DNA of 6,593 nt, from the NCBI GenBank assembly GCA_900542245.1, contig UQMQ01000128.1, forward strand, positions 1 through 6,593. The letters run 5' to 3'. A model generated the notes under the pieces. That model did no database searches. It worked only from the letters and a program-made list of their open reading frames with translations, and was not told the origin of the DNA. The position numbers and the translations under genes are program-made. The DNA is from an uncultured Eubacteriales bacterium. Its GTDB lineage: Bacteria > Bacillota > Clostridia > Peptostreptococcales > Anaerovoracaceae. This document shows, one piece after another, positions 1 through 5,990 of the stretch; within the stretch, counting starts at the first letter, position 1; each line of letters begins with the position of its first letter.

Positions 1-470
1 CTGCCTCATCCACAGAGCTGACGATGACAGACTTCTATCAGCTTTTGGCAGCGCAGCTGAAGTATCAGGATGCGGACAATCCGATGGATACCAGTCAGAT
101 GATGGCACAGATGGTCCAGACACAGATGATTACAGCTTTGACGCACATGACGACGGCAATCAGCGATCTGTCACTGGTCAACACCACCAGCTACGCAGTC
201 TCCATGGTCGGCAAGGAGGTCACCATCGCGGAGGTTGATGAAAACGGAAAGTATACCGGCAAAGAAATCAAGGGAACGGTTACCGGCGTGGGGCTGGGAA
301 CGAACCCGACCGTCTTTGTGGACGGCAAGAGCTACGCCATCTCGCAGCTGATGAGCATCGGAGAAACCAAGAAAGCGGAAACCACGCAGCCGGAGGGAGA
401 AAAACCGGAAGGTTCTGAACCACCGAAAACCGATCAGAACACAGATGCGGCAGACGCCGCGGAAGCGTAG
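1..470 (+). CDS. flgD: Flagellar hook-cap/scaffold protein FlgD, 5'-truncated by the window edge
   Basis: FlgD forms the temporary cap at the tip of the growing hook and guides hook subunit assembly outside the cell. The reading frame is open from base 1. The family's conserved N-terminal block (DFYQLLAAQLKYQDADNPMD, bases 30-89) starts only two codons after the ATG at 24, and that ATG has no Shine-Dalgarno site, so the true start probably lies upstream. After the NPMD and MAQMVQTQ block comes a small beta-rich segment (VGKEVTIAEVDENGKY, then GTVTGVGLGTNPTVFVDGKSYA). This matches short Firmicutes FlgD proteins that lack a large Ig-like insertion. The last 30 or so residues are low-complexity and rich in Pro, Glu, Asp and Ala, probably disordered. 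The stop codon TAG lies 9 bases before the ATG of the next gene, so translation is likely coupled. I am confident of the family; the N-terminus cannot be seen. Confidence 0.9.
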   Translation, partial: ASSTELTMTDFYQLLAAQLKYQDADNPMDTSQMMAQMVQTQMITALTHMTTAISDLSLVNTTSYAVSMVGKEVTIAEVDENGKYTGKEIKGTVTGVGLGTNPTVFVDGKSYAISQLMSIGETKKAETTQPEGEKPEGSEPPKTDQNTDAADAAEA

Positions 471-473
471 GTG
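469..473 (+). promoter_or_regulatory. Shine-Dalgarno AGGTG overlapping the flgD stop codon
   Basis: AGGTG begins inside the flgD TAG codon and ends 6 bases before the ATG at 480. It includes the GTG at 471 that is the competing start. This geometry favours the ATG and suggests that ribosomes finishing flgD re-initiate on the next gene. Confidence 0.6.
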
Positions 474-479
474 CAGCCC

Positions 480-863
480 ATGGATCAGATCACGAGAGTA
501 TCGAACAACCTCAAGCTGCAGCTGGAGCATCAGATCGTCAAACCGCAGCAGAGCGCGGCAGCCTCCAAGGGCTTCGCAGATGTGCTCAAAGGCGAGCTTG
601 ACAAGAACGACGGCGTCAAATTCTCGAAGCACGCGATGGAACGCATCCAGAGCCGCGGCGTGGATATGTCGCAGCAGACGCTCGACAGCCTCAACCGGGC
701 GGTCACCAAGGCAAGAGCCAAGGGCTGCAAAGATATCGCAGTCATTGGCGAGGCAAACGCTTTCATCGTCAGCGTGCAGAACAACACCGTCATCACGACA
801 ATGAACGCATTAGAAATGAGAGAAAATATTTTTACCAATATCGACAGCGCTGTATTGTTATAA
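480..863 (+). CDS. Small flagellar-operon protein of the TIGR02530 / PF12611 type, function unknown
   Basis: The product is 127 residues and sits between flgD and flgE, where Firmicutes flagellar operons commonly carry this small conserved protein. The recognisable block is FSKHAMERIQSRGVDMS (residues 48-64), which resembles the short 'putative flagellar system-associated' motif. It is followed by KGCKDIAVIGEANAFIVSVQ (81-100) and a C-terminal NIFTNIDSAVLL. The family's biochemical role is not established; the position suggests work in hook or rod assembly. There is no signal peptide or membrane segment. I chose the ATG at 480 because AGGTG at 469-473 sits 6 bases ahead of it. A GTG at 471, directly after the flgD stop, is in frame and would add three residues, but it has no Shine-Dalgarno site of its own. 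I recalled the family from motif and position, with no search done. Confidence 0.82.
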   Translation: MDQITRVSNNLKLQLEHQIVKPQQSAAASKGFADVLKGELDKNDGVKFSKHAMERIQSRGVDMSQQTLDSLNRAVTKARAKGCKDIAVIGEANAFIVSVQNNTVITTMNALEMRENIFTNIDSAVLL

Positions 864-888
864 AAGCCGGACCGGAAACGGAAGCTTG

Positions 889-914
889 CGCGCCGCGTGT
901 GAAGGACAGGCGCG
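889..914 (+). other. GC-rich inverted repeat in the 99-base gap before the hook gene
   Basis: CGCGCC (889-894) is the exact reverse complement of GGCGCG (909-914), with a 14-base loop. No T-run follows, so it is not a standard rho-independent terminator. A second, weaker hairpin (CAGCAG / CTGTTG, 922-936, one G-U pair, 3-base loop) lies just before the flgE ribosome site. These might be mRNA processing or stability elements, but the stems are short and could be chance. Nothing else is recognisable in this gap apart from the flgE Shine-Dalgarno site AAAGGAAG at 945-952. Confidence 0.35.
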
Positions 915-962
915 AAATATACAGCAGGACCTGTTGATATACAGAAAGGAAGTATAACAACC

Positions 963-1892
963 ATGGTTAAATCAATGAATGCGGCAATCGCAGGTCTCAA
1001 ATCCCATCAGACCAAGATGGACGTATTGAGTAACAATATTGCCAACGTCAACACCTGGGGGTTCAAGTCCAGAACGACGAACTTCCAGGATGCCCTGTAC
1101 AGCAATTCCATCAGCGGCTCCGCCGGTAAGATGGAAAACGGCAAGCTGGGCGGCATCAACACCTCGCAGATCGGCTACGGCAACACCGTCAGCTCGATCA
1201 GCACCAATTTTACGACGGGAAGCAGACAATACACCGGAAACCCATTGGACTGCATGATTGACGGTACGGCGTTCTTCATCGTCGGACCGTTCAGAGGACA
1301 AAACGGAAATGCAACAGCTGTCGAAGTGGGAAAAATTGGGGAGTCAGGTCTGTTTCTTTCTCGTGTCGGCATCTTCCAGCCGGACAGCAACGGCTATCTG
1401 GTCGACAATACCGGTAACTATGTCTATGGATACGCGGCAGAGACAAGACAGGACGGTACGGTCGATATCAAAAAAGAAAATCTAGTTCCAATCAGAATTC
1501 CGGAGGACCCAAATTCACAGACAAATCCAAGGGCAAGATACAACATTCAGACCTGGACGATCGGTACCGACGGTACCGTTGTCGGTGTAGATGAAACCAA
1601 TACTCCGCGTACAATCGGGCAGATTGCGGTCGCTTCTGTCGAGAACCCGAGCGGTCTGGAACAGAACAACGGTTATCTGTACAAGATTGGTGCGAATGCC
1701 GGAACGGTCAAGGGTATGGAGACGACCTCCGCGACCGGTACGATCCAGAGCAATTTCCTCGAGATGTCCAACGTAGACTTGGCGTCCGATATTGCGACCA
1801 TGATCACCACCCAGAGAGGTTATCAGGCGAATACGAAGATCATCACCGTCACTGACGAGATGCTCGAGCAGCTCGTAAACATGAAGAGATAA
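963..1892 (+). CDS. flgE: Flagellar hook protein FlgE (short form, FlgE/F/G family)
   Basis: This 309-residue axial protein polymerises into the hook, the flexible joint outside the cell, or into a rod-type segment. It has both terminal signatures of the flagellar rod/hook family. At the N-terminus is AAIAGLKSHQTKMDVLSNNIANVNTWGFK (residues 7-35). At the C-terminus is NVDLASDIATMITTQRGYQANTKIITVTDEMLEQLVNMKR (270-309), the pair of coiled-coil-forming D0 regions. Between them, YTGNPLDCMIDGTAFFIVG (90-108) and SRVGIFQPDSNGYLVDNTGNYVYGY are the D1-domain motifs. The protein is short compared with enteric FlgE, as in Bacillus, so it lacks a large outer domain. FlgG or FlgF are the alternatives by sequence alone; position after flgD and the TIGR02530-like gene and before flbD favours FlgE. 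AAAGGAAG lies 10 bases before the ATG. Confidence 0.85.
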   Translation: MVKSMNAAIAGLKSHQTKMDVLSNNIANVNTWGFKSRTTNFQDALYSNSISGSAGKMENGKLGGINTSQIGYGNTVSSISTNFTTGSRQYTGNPLDCMIDGTAFFIVGPFRGQNGNATAVEVGKIGESGLFLSRVGIFQPDSNGYLVDNTGNYVYGYAAETRQDGTVDIKKENLVPIRIPEDPNSQTNPRARYNIQTWTIGTDGTVVGVDETNTPRTIGQIAVASVENPSGLEQNNGYLYKIGANAGTVKGMETTSATGTIQSNFLEMSNVDLASDIATMITTQRGYQANTKIITVTDEMLEQLVNMKR

Positions 1893-1907
1893 TTATCACG
1901 ACTGACA

Positions 1908-1934
1908 GGGGCGCCTGCTGTGTCCGGGCGCCCC
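1908..1934 (+). other. Perfect 8-bp GC hairpin between flgE and flbD, no T-run
   Basis: GGGGCGCC (1908-1915) pairs perfectly with GGCGCCCC (1927-1934) around an 11-base loop. The stem is all G-C. It begins 16 bases after the flgE stop and ends 16 bases before the flbD start. The bases after it (ACCATACAAT) are not a U-tract, so intrinsic termination is unlikely. A role in 3'-end stability, RNase processing, or lowering distal expression after the abundant hook gene would fit. The stem is plain in the sequence; the role is inference. Confidence 0.65.
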
Positions 1935-1950
1935 ACCATACAATAAGATT

Positions 1951-2154
1951 ATGATAGCATTGACAAAAATCAACGGCGAGATCATCGTGATCAATTCGAA
2001 ACAGATCGAACACATCGATGTGATACCGGAGTCCAAGATCACCATGATGAACGGCAAGCATTACATCGTCAGAGAAAGTGTCGCAGAGATCATCGACAAA
2101 GAGATCCAATTCAACAGACAAATTGCAGATGGCATAACAAAGGTAAAGCAATAA
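1951..2154 (+). CDS. flbD: FlbD/SwrD family flagellar protein
   Basis: This is a 67-residue protein of the FlbD (SwrD) family, which almost always lies next to flgE or motAB in Firmicutes flagellar operons. In Bacillus subtilis SwrD raises stator-driven torque and is needed for swarming; the molecular mechanism is not settled. The family opening is clear: MIALTKINGEIIVINSKQIE (residues 1-20), then the DVIPESKITMMNGKHYIVRE segment (24-43) with the typical NGK-Y-V-(R/K)E pattern, and a helical C-terminus. It has no signal peptide and no membrane segment, so it is presumably cytoplasmic. The start at 1951 matches the family N-terminus, yet the bases before it (CAATAAGATT) contain no convincing Shine-Dalgarno site, and a strong hairpin lies 16 bases upstream. 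Expression may therefore be weak or coupled to flgE. Its position directly before motA fits a stator-related role. Confidence 0.9.
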   Translation: MIALTKINGEIIVINSKQIEHIDVIPESKITMMNGKHYIVRESVAEIIDKEIQFNRQIADGITKVKQ

Positions 2155-2196
2155 ATAATCAGTAAGAAAATAAGTAGGATAGAAGGTAAGCAGGAA
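2155..2196 (+). promoter_or_regulatory. A-rich leader and Shine-Dalgarno site of motA
   Basis: The 42-base gap is purine- and A-rich. AGAAGG (2181-2186) is 10 bases before the motA ATG. The 12-mer TAAGAAAATAAG (2163-2174) recurs exactly in front of cheY (5117-5128). Such A-rich stretches upstream of the ribosome site can help initiation, but the shared 12-mer is low-complexity and could be coincidental. Confidence 0.45.
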
Positions 2197-3051
2197 ATGG
2201 ATTTTACAACAATCATAGGTATCGTCGGCGGCTTCGGCGTAATCGTAGCCGGTATTATGAACGGCGGCAGCATTGGAAACTTTATTGACCCGGGCAGTAT
2301 TATGATCACGATTGGCGGTACGATCTTTGCGGTTATCGCCAGCTTCCCGGCGCGTTTGCTGAAGAAAGTTCCGAAGCATATGGTCAAGATGGTTCGTGTC
2401 GACCAGTACAATATAGAGAGCTTGATCGATACGATCGTCGAGTTTTCACAGACAGCCAGAGCGAACGGTCTGCTGGCGCTGGAGGAGAAAGCGAATGCCT
2501 TGGAGGACGAGTTCCTCAAAAAAGGCATCCTCTTTGTTGTAGACGCCATGGAAACAGAAAGAATCCGTACAGCGATGGAGGAAGAACTGGACAATATGAT
2601 CACCAGACATGAGGCAGAGGTCGCCATCTACGAAAGAGCAGCGTCCTATGCGCCGTCCTTCGGTATGATTGGTACACTGGTCGGTCTGATCAACATGCTC
2701 AAGACTTTGAATCTGTCGGAAGGCGCGTCCGATTCCATCGGTGTCAATATGTCCATCGCACTGATCACGACACTGTACGGTTGCATGCTGGCGAACCTAA
2801 TCTTCAATCCGATTGCGACCAAGCTGCGCATCCGCAGTGATGAGGAGACCTTCTACAAGCAGATGATCATTGAAGGTGTACTCGGCATTCAGGCGGGAGA
2901 CAATCCGAAGATGCTGCGTGAAAAGCTGGCTTCCCTGATGCAGCAGAAGAAACAGCAGAGCATCATCAACGGCGGAGGTGAAGGCGGCGAAGGCGGCGAA
3001 GGCGGCAAGGCGCCGAAGGAAAAGAAAGAAAAGAAAAAAGGAAAGAAATAA
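2197..3051 (+). CDS. motA: Flagellar motor stator protein MotA
   Basis: MotA is the cytoplasm-facing stator subunit. With MotB it forms the ion channel and pushes on FliG of the rotor. The 284-residue protein shows the family's four membrane segments (about 3-22, 33-51, 155-172 and 183-205) and the large cytoplasmic loop between segments 2 and 3. Key residues are present: R88 and E96 in TARANGLLALEE, equivalent to E. coli R90 and E98 that contact FliG; P153 in YAPSFGMIGTLVG and P205 in NPIATKL, equivalent to the conserved prolines P173 and P222. The C-terminus is unusual: a Gly-Gly-Glu repeat (about 259-270) followed by a lysine-rich tail ending KKEKKKGKK, which should lie in the cytoplasm. 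Proton versus sodium use cannot be decided here. The gene is followed 40 bases later by motB. Confidence 0.96.
   Translation: MDFTTIIGIVGGFGVIVAGIMNGGSIGNFIDPGSIMITIGGTIFAVIASFPARLLKKVPKHMVKMVRVDQYNIESLIDTIVEFSQTARANGLLALEEKANALEDEFLKKGILFVVDAMETERIRTAMEEELDNMITRHEAEVAIYERAASYAPSFGMIGTLVGLINMLKTLNLSEGASDSIGVNMSIALITTLYGCMLANLIFNPIATKLRIRSDEETFYKQMIIEGVLGIQAGDNPKMLREKLASLMQQKKQQSIINGGGEGGEGGEGGKAPKEKKEKKKGKK
2977..3010 (+). repeat. 9-base tandem repeat encoding Gly-Glu-Gly in the motA tail
   Basis: Three consecutive 9-base units, GGTGAAGGC then GGCGAAGGC twice (2977-2985, 2986-2994, 2995-3003), are followed by a degenerate partial unit (3004-3010). The units are codon-aligned, each adding Gly-Glu-Gly, so gain or loss by slippage would change tail length without a frameshift. 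Confidence 0.85.
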
Positions 3052-3053
3052 TT

Positions 3054-3073
3054 TAATTTGAACATAATTTGAA
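3054..3073 (+). repeat. Short direct repeat TAATTTGAA in the motA-motB gap
   Basis: TAATTTGAA occurs at 3054-3062 and 3065-3073, a period of 11 bases, in the AT-rich 40-base gap just before the motB Shine-Dalgarno site (AGAGGT, 3079-3084). It could be a binding site or simple AT-rich leader; I cannot tell which. Confidence 0.3.
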
Positions 3074-3091
3074 AATAAAGAGGTAGCAGTT

Positions 3092-3973
3092 GTGAAAAAA
3101 CGTGAGAAAAAAAAGGGGGAGACCGGTAACTGGATGGACACCTATGGTGACATGGTTACCTTACTACTGTGCTTTTTCGTTCTGCTGTACTCGATGTCGA
3201 CACTCGACTCGGTCAAGTGGAGAAATTTCGTCAAGAGTATGAATCCAAACGCAGAGGATAAGGTCAGCCAGCTGGTACTCGATACCGATGCACCGCCGGA
3301 CAGCGAAGACGTACCGGGTGGATCGGATCTCGACAAGAGTGCGGATCTAGAAAAGATCGATGAGGATTTTAACAGCCTCTACGAGGATCTGCAGGAGATG
3401 TCTAAGGAATCCGGCGGCGATATTCTGGTAACGGAGGGAGATGACTTCGTATTCATCATGTTCCGCGACCGGGTTATCTTTGAAGGTGACAGCTACGTGC
3501 TGCTCAAGGAGGGAGAAAAGGTCATCGACCACTTCGCGGAGACGATCAAGCCTTATAAGGCAGCCATCAAGGAGCTGCAGATTATGGGACATACCACACA
3601 GGCACTCCCGAATAAGAAAAACCCGATCGAGAGTGACCGCTCTCTGTCCGCAATGCGAAGCGCCAGAGTCGCGATTTATCTGCAGAGCGAGGGCGTGCTG
3701 GAGCCGTACAAGATCGTCAGCCTCGGCTATGGTCAACACCATCCGATCGCCTCGTTCAAAACCGAAAAGGACCGTTCGCTGAACCGTCGTGTAGAGTTTA
3801 TGATCAGCAAGACGGGCGGCAGCGTCAAGAGTCTGGAGGATTACTACAGCCAGATCTTCAGTTCAACGCTCAAATCGGAGAGCGAAAAGGCAGGCGGCAC
3901 GAAGAAATCAAGTGACAGCAAAAAGACAAATACCGATACGAAGAAATCAAGTGATGCCAAAAAGGCATCATAA
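3092..3973 (+). CDS. motB: Flagellar motor stator protein MotB (OmpA-like)
   Basis: MotB is the second stator subunit: one membrane helix that carries the channel aspartate, and an outer domain that anchors the stator to peptidoglycan. The protein has 293 residues. A basic N-terminus is followed by WMDTYGDMVTLLLCFFVLLY (14-33); D20 is the ion-binding Asp (E. coli D32). An acidic linker (about 52-110) leads to the OmpA-like domain (about 120-240) with ELQIMGHTT (161-169), SDRSLSAMRSARV (181-193) and DRSLNRRVEFMI (227-238). T169 stands where GHTD normally has the Asp that holds the peptidoglycan diamino acid, while R189, the partner Arg, is kept. After the domain comes a Lys/Ser/Thr-rich tail (261-293) containing a repeated block. 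The start is GTG at 3092, with AGAGGT 7 bases before it. It forms a pair with motA upstream. Confidence 0.95.
   Translation: MKKREKKKGETGNWMDTYGDMVTLLLCFFVLLYSMSTLDSVKWRNFVKSMNPNAEDKVSQLVLDTDAPPDSEDVPGGSDLDKSADLEKIDEDFNSLYEDLQEMSKESGGDILVTEGDDFVFIMFRDRVIFEGDSYVLLKEGEKVIDHFAETIKPYKAAIKELQIMGHTTQALPNKKNPIESDRSLSAMRSARVAIYLQSEGVLEPYKIVSLGYGQHHPIASFKTEKDRSLNRRVEFMISKTGGSVKSLEDYYSQIFSSTLKSESEKAGGTKKSSDSKKTNTDTKKSSDAKKAS
3899..3964 (+). repeat. Direct repeat encoding the KKSSD block in the MotB tail
   Basis: The 17-mer ACGAAGAAATCAAGTGA occurs at 3899-3915 and again at 3938-3954, in phase (39 bases apart). Similarity continues to about 27 bases in each copy, ending with AAAAAG. It encodes TKKSSDSKK and TKKSSDAKK. 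This looks like a small in-frame duplication that lengthened the MotB tail. Confidence 0.85.
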
Positions 3974-4018
3974 GAGATACACAACCAGTCAGGATAAAAT
4001 AAAAACAACGGAGTAATT

Positions 4019-5083
4019 ATGGCAGAAGTATTATCGCAAAGTCAGATTGATATGCTGCTTTCGTCCATGCGCGCCGGAAATGACGGTCCGAAGGAGACGA
4101 AGGCAGATGAGAAACCTGAAGAACAATATAAAAAATACGACTTCTACAGCCCGAAAAAGTTTACCAACGATAAGCTGAAGCTGCTGAAAAGTATCTACGA
4201 TACCTACTGCAGGATGACCAGCTCGCGGCTCAGCGGCGTGTTCCGCGCGAACTGTGAAATGAAGGTCATCACCGTCGAGGAGCAGCGTTATCACGAGTTC
4301 AACAATTCGATGGGCGACAATGACGTTATGGAGCTGCTTTATCTCAAGCTGCCGGATGACAGCAAAAATTTGCCGATGATGTTCCACATCTCGCAAAGTC
4401 TGGTCGTCAATATCGTGGACCGTATGCTCGGCGGCGAGGGCGACGAACAGGATCTGGACGCTGGCTATTCCTATACGGATATCGAACTGGCGCTCTATGA
4501 GAACATCATGCAGCACTATTCGGCGACCTTCAAGGATGCGTGGAAGAACTATATCAAGCTCGACATCGGTTCGACGCGGATCTTCGAGTCACCGAGCCTG
4601 TTCCAGGATATCAGTCTGGATGAAACGGTGGTCATTGTGATGCTGGAGATGGCGTTCCAGAATATCAAGGGATATATCAACTTCTGCATGCCGGGCAATC
4701 TGCTGATGAACATTTTCTCGCTGATCGAGAAGCGGCGTTCCAGCGAAAGCATGTACGACAACGTCCTGCCGGACAGCAAGGATATCATCATGGACAAGAT
4801 CCGTCAGTCCGCGCTGGATGTCCGGGTGGAGCTGGGCACTGCACAGCTGAGCTTCCGCGACATCTACAACCTCAAGGTCGACGATGTCATCGACTTCAGC
4901 AAGAACAAGGATTCCGATGTCATGGTCTATGTCGAGCAGCAGCCTTGGTTCAAGGGACAGCTCGGTGTGCATAACAGCAATGTAGCAGTCAAGCTGCACC
5001 AGCGGGTTACGGCAGAGGAGGATCTGACAGAGCTTCTCGGCGCAGATACCAGCCTGGAGCACAATCATTTAGAGCGAGTCTGA
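4019..5083 (+). CDS. fliM: Flagellar motor switch protein FliM
   Basis: FliM is the middle layer of the rotor C-ring. It binds phosphorylated CheY and passes the signal to FliG. The 354-residue protein starts with the CheY-P docking peptide LSQSQIDMLL (residues 5-14), followed by a charged linker (about 18-40). The CheC-like middle domain (about 41-235) contains the MLGGEG loop (136-141), the family's GGxG FliG-contact motif, and YTDIELALYENIM just after it. The SpoA domain (about 265-330) begins near LDVRVELGTAQLSF and interlocks with FliN or FliY. The length is normal for the family. The Shine-Dalgarno site CGGAG is close to the ATG (5 bases). There is no fliL between motB and this gene; the gap is only 45 bases. 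The next gene encodes CheY, the ligand of the N-terminal peptide. Confidence 0.96.
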   Translation: MAEVLSQSQIDMLLSSMRAGNDGPKETKADEKPEEQYKKYDFYSPKKFTNDKLKLLKSIYDTYCRMTSSRLSGVFRANCEMKVITVEEQRYHEFNNSMGDNDVMELLYLKLPDDSKNLPMMFHISQSLVVNIVDRMLGGEGDEQDLDAGYSYTDIELALYENIMQHYSATFKDAWKNYIKLDIGSTRIFESPSLFQDISLDETVVIVMLEMAFQNIKGYINFCMPGNLLMNIFSLIEKRRSSESMYDNVLPDSKDIIMDKIRQSALDVRVELGTAQLSFRDIYNLKVDDVIDFSKNKDSDVMVYVEQQPWFKGQLGVHNSNVAVKLHQRVTAEEDLTELLGADTSLEHNHLERV

Positions 5084-5103
5084 CAGTGCCGCACATGCAC
5101 TGT
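5083..5103 (+). other. Small hairpin overlapping the fliM stop codon
   Basis: ACAGTGC (5083-5089) pairs with GCACTGT (5097-5103) around a 7-base loop, starting on the last base of the fliM TGA. The following bases TTGTATAG are only weakly T-rich, so it is at best a leaky terminator or a processing hairpin. The rest of the gap to cheY is an A-rich leader that repeats the 12-mer found before motA (5117-5128) and contains the cheY Shine-Dalgarno site AGAGGT (5147-5152). Confidence 0.45.
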
Positions 5104-5159
5104 TTGTATAGATCACTAAGAAAATAAGAAAACAATAAAAATAAGAAAGAGGTAATAAA

Positions 5160-5522
5160 ATGGCGAAAATTATGGTAGTAGACGATGCAGCCTTTATGAG
5201 AATGATGGTAAAAAATGCTTTGGCTCAGGGAGGGTACACCGACGTCTGTGAGGCGTCTGACGGCGCAGAGGCAGTACAGATGTACGCCGAACAGAAACCA
5301 CAATTGGTACTGATGGACATCACCATGCCGAACATGGACGGTCTGGAAGCGCTCAAAAAGATCCGTGAAAATGACGGTAATGCGCAGATCGTTATGTGTT
5401 CTGCCATGGGACAGGAGAGCATGGTCATCGACGCGATCAAGGCCGGCGCGAAGGATTTCATCGTAAAGCCGTTTAAGCCGGAAAGAATCTTGTCGACCGT
5501 AGACGGACTGATCGGTAAATAA
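5160..5522 (+). CDS. cheY: Chemotaxis response regulator CheY
   Basis: CheY is a single receiver domain (120 residues) that is phosphorylated by CheA and then binds the switch protein to change rotation. All receiver-domain catalytic residues are visible: the acidic pair D8 and D9 (MVVDD), the phospho-acceptor D53 (LVLMDITMPNMDG), the Ser/Thr switch residue S81 (MCSAMGQ), and K103 (FIVKPF). The aromatic switch position carries F100 where enteric CheY has Tyr. There is no output domain and no extension. It lies directly after fliM, whose N-terminal peptide should be its docking site, and upstream of a fliY-like gene with CheY-phosphatase motifs. In Bacillus the order is fliM-fliY-cheY, so the order here differs. 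AGAGGT lies 7 bases before the ATG. Confidence 0.95.
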   Translation: MAKIMVVDDAAFMRMMVKNALAQGGYTDVCEASDGAEAVQMYAEQKPQLVLMDITMPNMDGLEALKKIRENDGNAQIVMCSAMGQESMVIDAIKAGAKDFIVKPFKPERILSTVDGLIGK

Positions 5523-5543
5523 GCAGGAAGGAGATACGAGGCC

Positions 5544-5990
5544 ATGCCTTTTTTAAGCTCATTGAATATCAGCGCATCCGGTATGACGGCACAGCGCCTG
5601 CGTCTGGATGTTGCATCACAAAATATTTCCAATATGGAGACGACTCGTACCGATGCGGGTACGCCTTATCGGCGCAAGATGGTCGTGTTCCAGGAAAGTC
5701 CGCAGGATTTCCGCACCGCGCTGCGTCACGCCGAGAATCACATGCATTCGCAGAACAAGACCGGCGGCGTTGTCGTCACAGAGATCGCCGAGGACCCTTC
5801 CGATTTTGAAATGGTCTACGATCCCGAACATCCGGACGCTGACGCAAACGGGTATGTGGCGATGCCGAATGTCGACCTGGTCAAGGAAACGACGGATGCG
5901 ATGGCAGCCACGCACGCCTATACGGCGAATATCACTGCCTTTAACGCCATCAAGCTGATGGCACAAAAAGCCCTCGAAATAGGGAAATAA
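5544..5990 (+). CDS. flgC: Flagellar proximal rod protein FlgC
   Basis: FlgC is a building block of the proximal rod, the shaft inside the cell envelope. It is exported by the flagellar type III system and has no cleaved signal. The 148-residue protein matches the family throughout: FLSSLNISASGMTAQRLRLD (3-22), ISNMETTRT (28-36) followed by PYRRKMVVFQE (41-51), YDPEHPDADANGYVAMPNVD (92-111), and the helical C-terminus AYTANITAFNAIKLMAQKALEIGK (125-148). The length is normal. The location is unusual: flgC usually follows flgB and precedes fliE at the start of a flagellar operon. Here it stands alone between cheY and the fliY-like gene. A strong Shine-Dalgarno site, AAGGAG (5528-5533), lies 10 bases before the ATG, only 21 bases after cheY. 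It could be the only flgC or a second copy; the window cannot show which. Confidence 0.93.
   Translation: MPFLSSLNISASGMTAQRLRLDVASQNISNMETTRTDAGTPYRRKMVVFQESPQDFRTALRHAENHMHSQNKTGGVVVTEIAEDPSDFEMVYDPEHPDADANGYVAMPNVDLVKETTDAMAATHAYTANITAFNAIKLMAQKALEIGK

Noticed and set aside
24..26. ATG at 24 as the true start of flgD
   Set aside because: The frame is open to the window edge, no Shine-Dalgarno site precedes it, and FlgD proteins normally have a segment before the DF-LL block that begins here.
445..804. Arg/Ser-rich open frame overlapping the end of flgD and the TIGR02530-like gene
   Set aside because: The composition is that of an out-of-frame reading of a GC-rich gene, and the 480-863 frame in the same stretch carries the recognisable motif.
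934..958. Possible promoter TTGATA / TATAAC before flgE
   Set aside because: The spacing is only 13 bases, too short for a housekeeping sigma factor, and the stretch overlaps the flgE ribosome site. I also saw no TAAA...GCCGATAA-type flagellar sigma promoter in any gap.
1563..1578. Repeated GGTACCG within flgE
   Set aside because: It encodes Gly-Thr-Asp-Gly-Thr in a normal part of the protein; the repetition follows from the peptide.
1959..1964. TTGACA box near the flbD start
   Set aside because: It lies inside the flbD coding sequence and has no -10 element at the right distance.
2061..2627. 188-residue open frame on the minus strand across flbD and motA
   Set aside because: It is antisense to two clearly recognisable genes, has no ribosome site or family motif that I can see, and is explained by codon bias in the sense genes. 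The other long minus-strand frames (for example 171-632, 4031-4516, 4589-5068) fail for the same reason.
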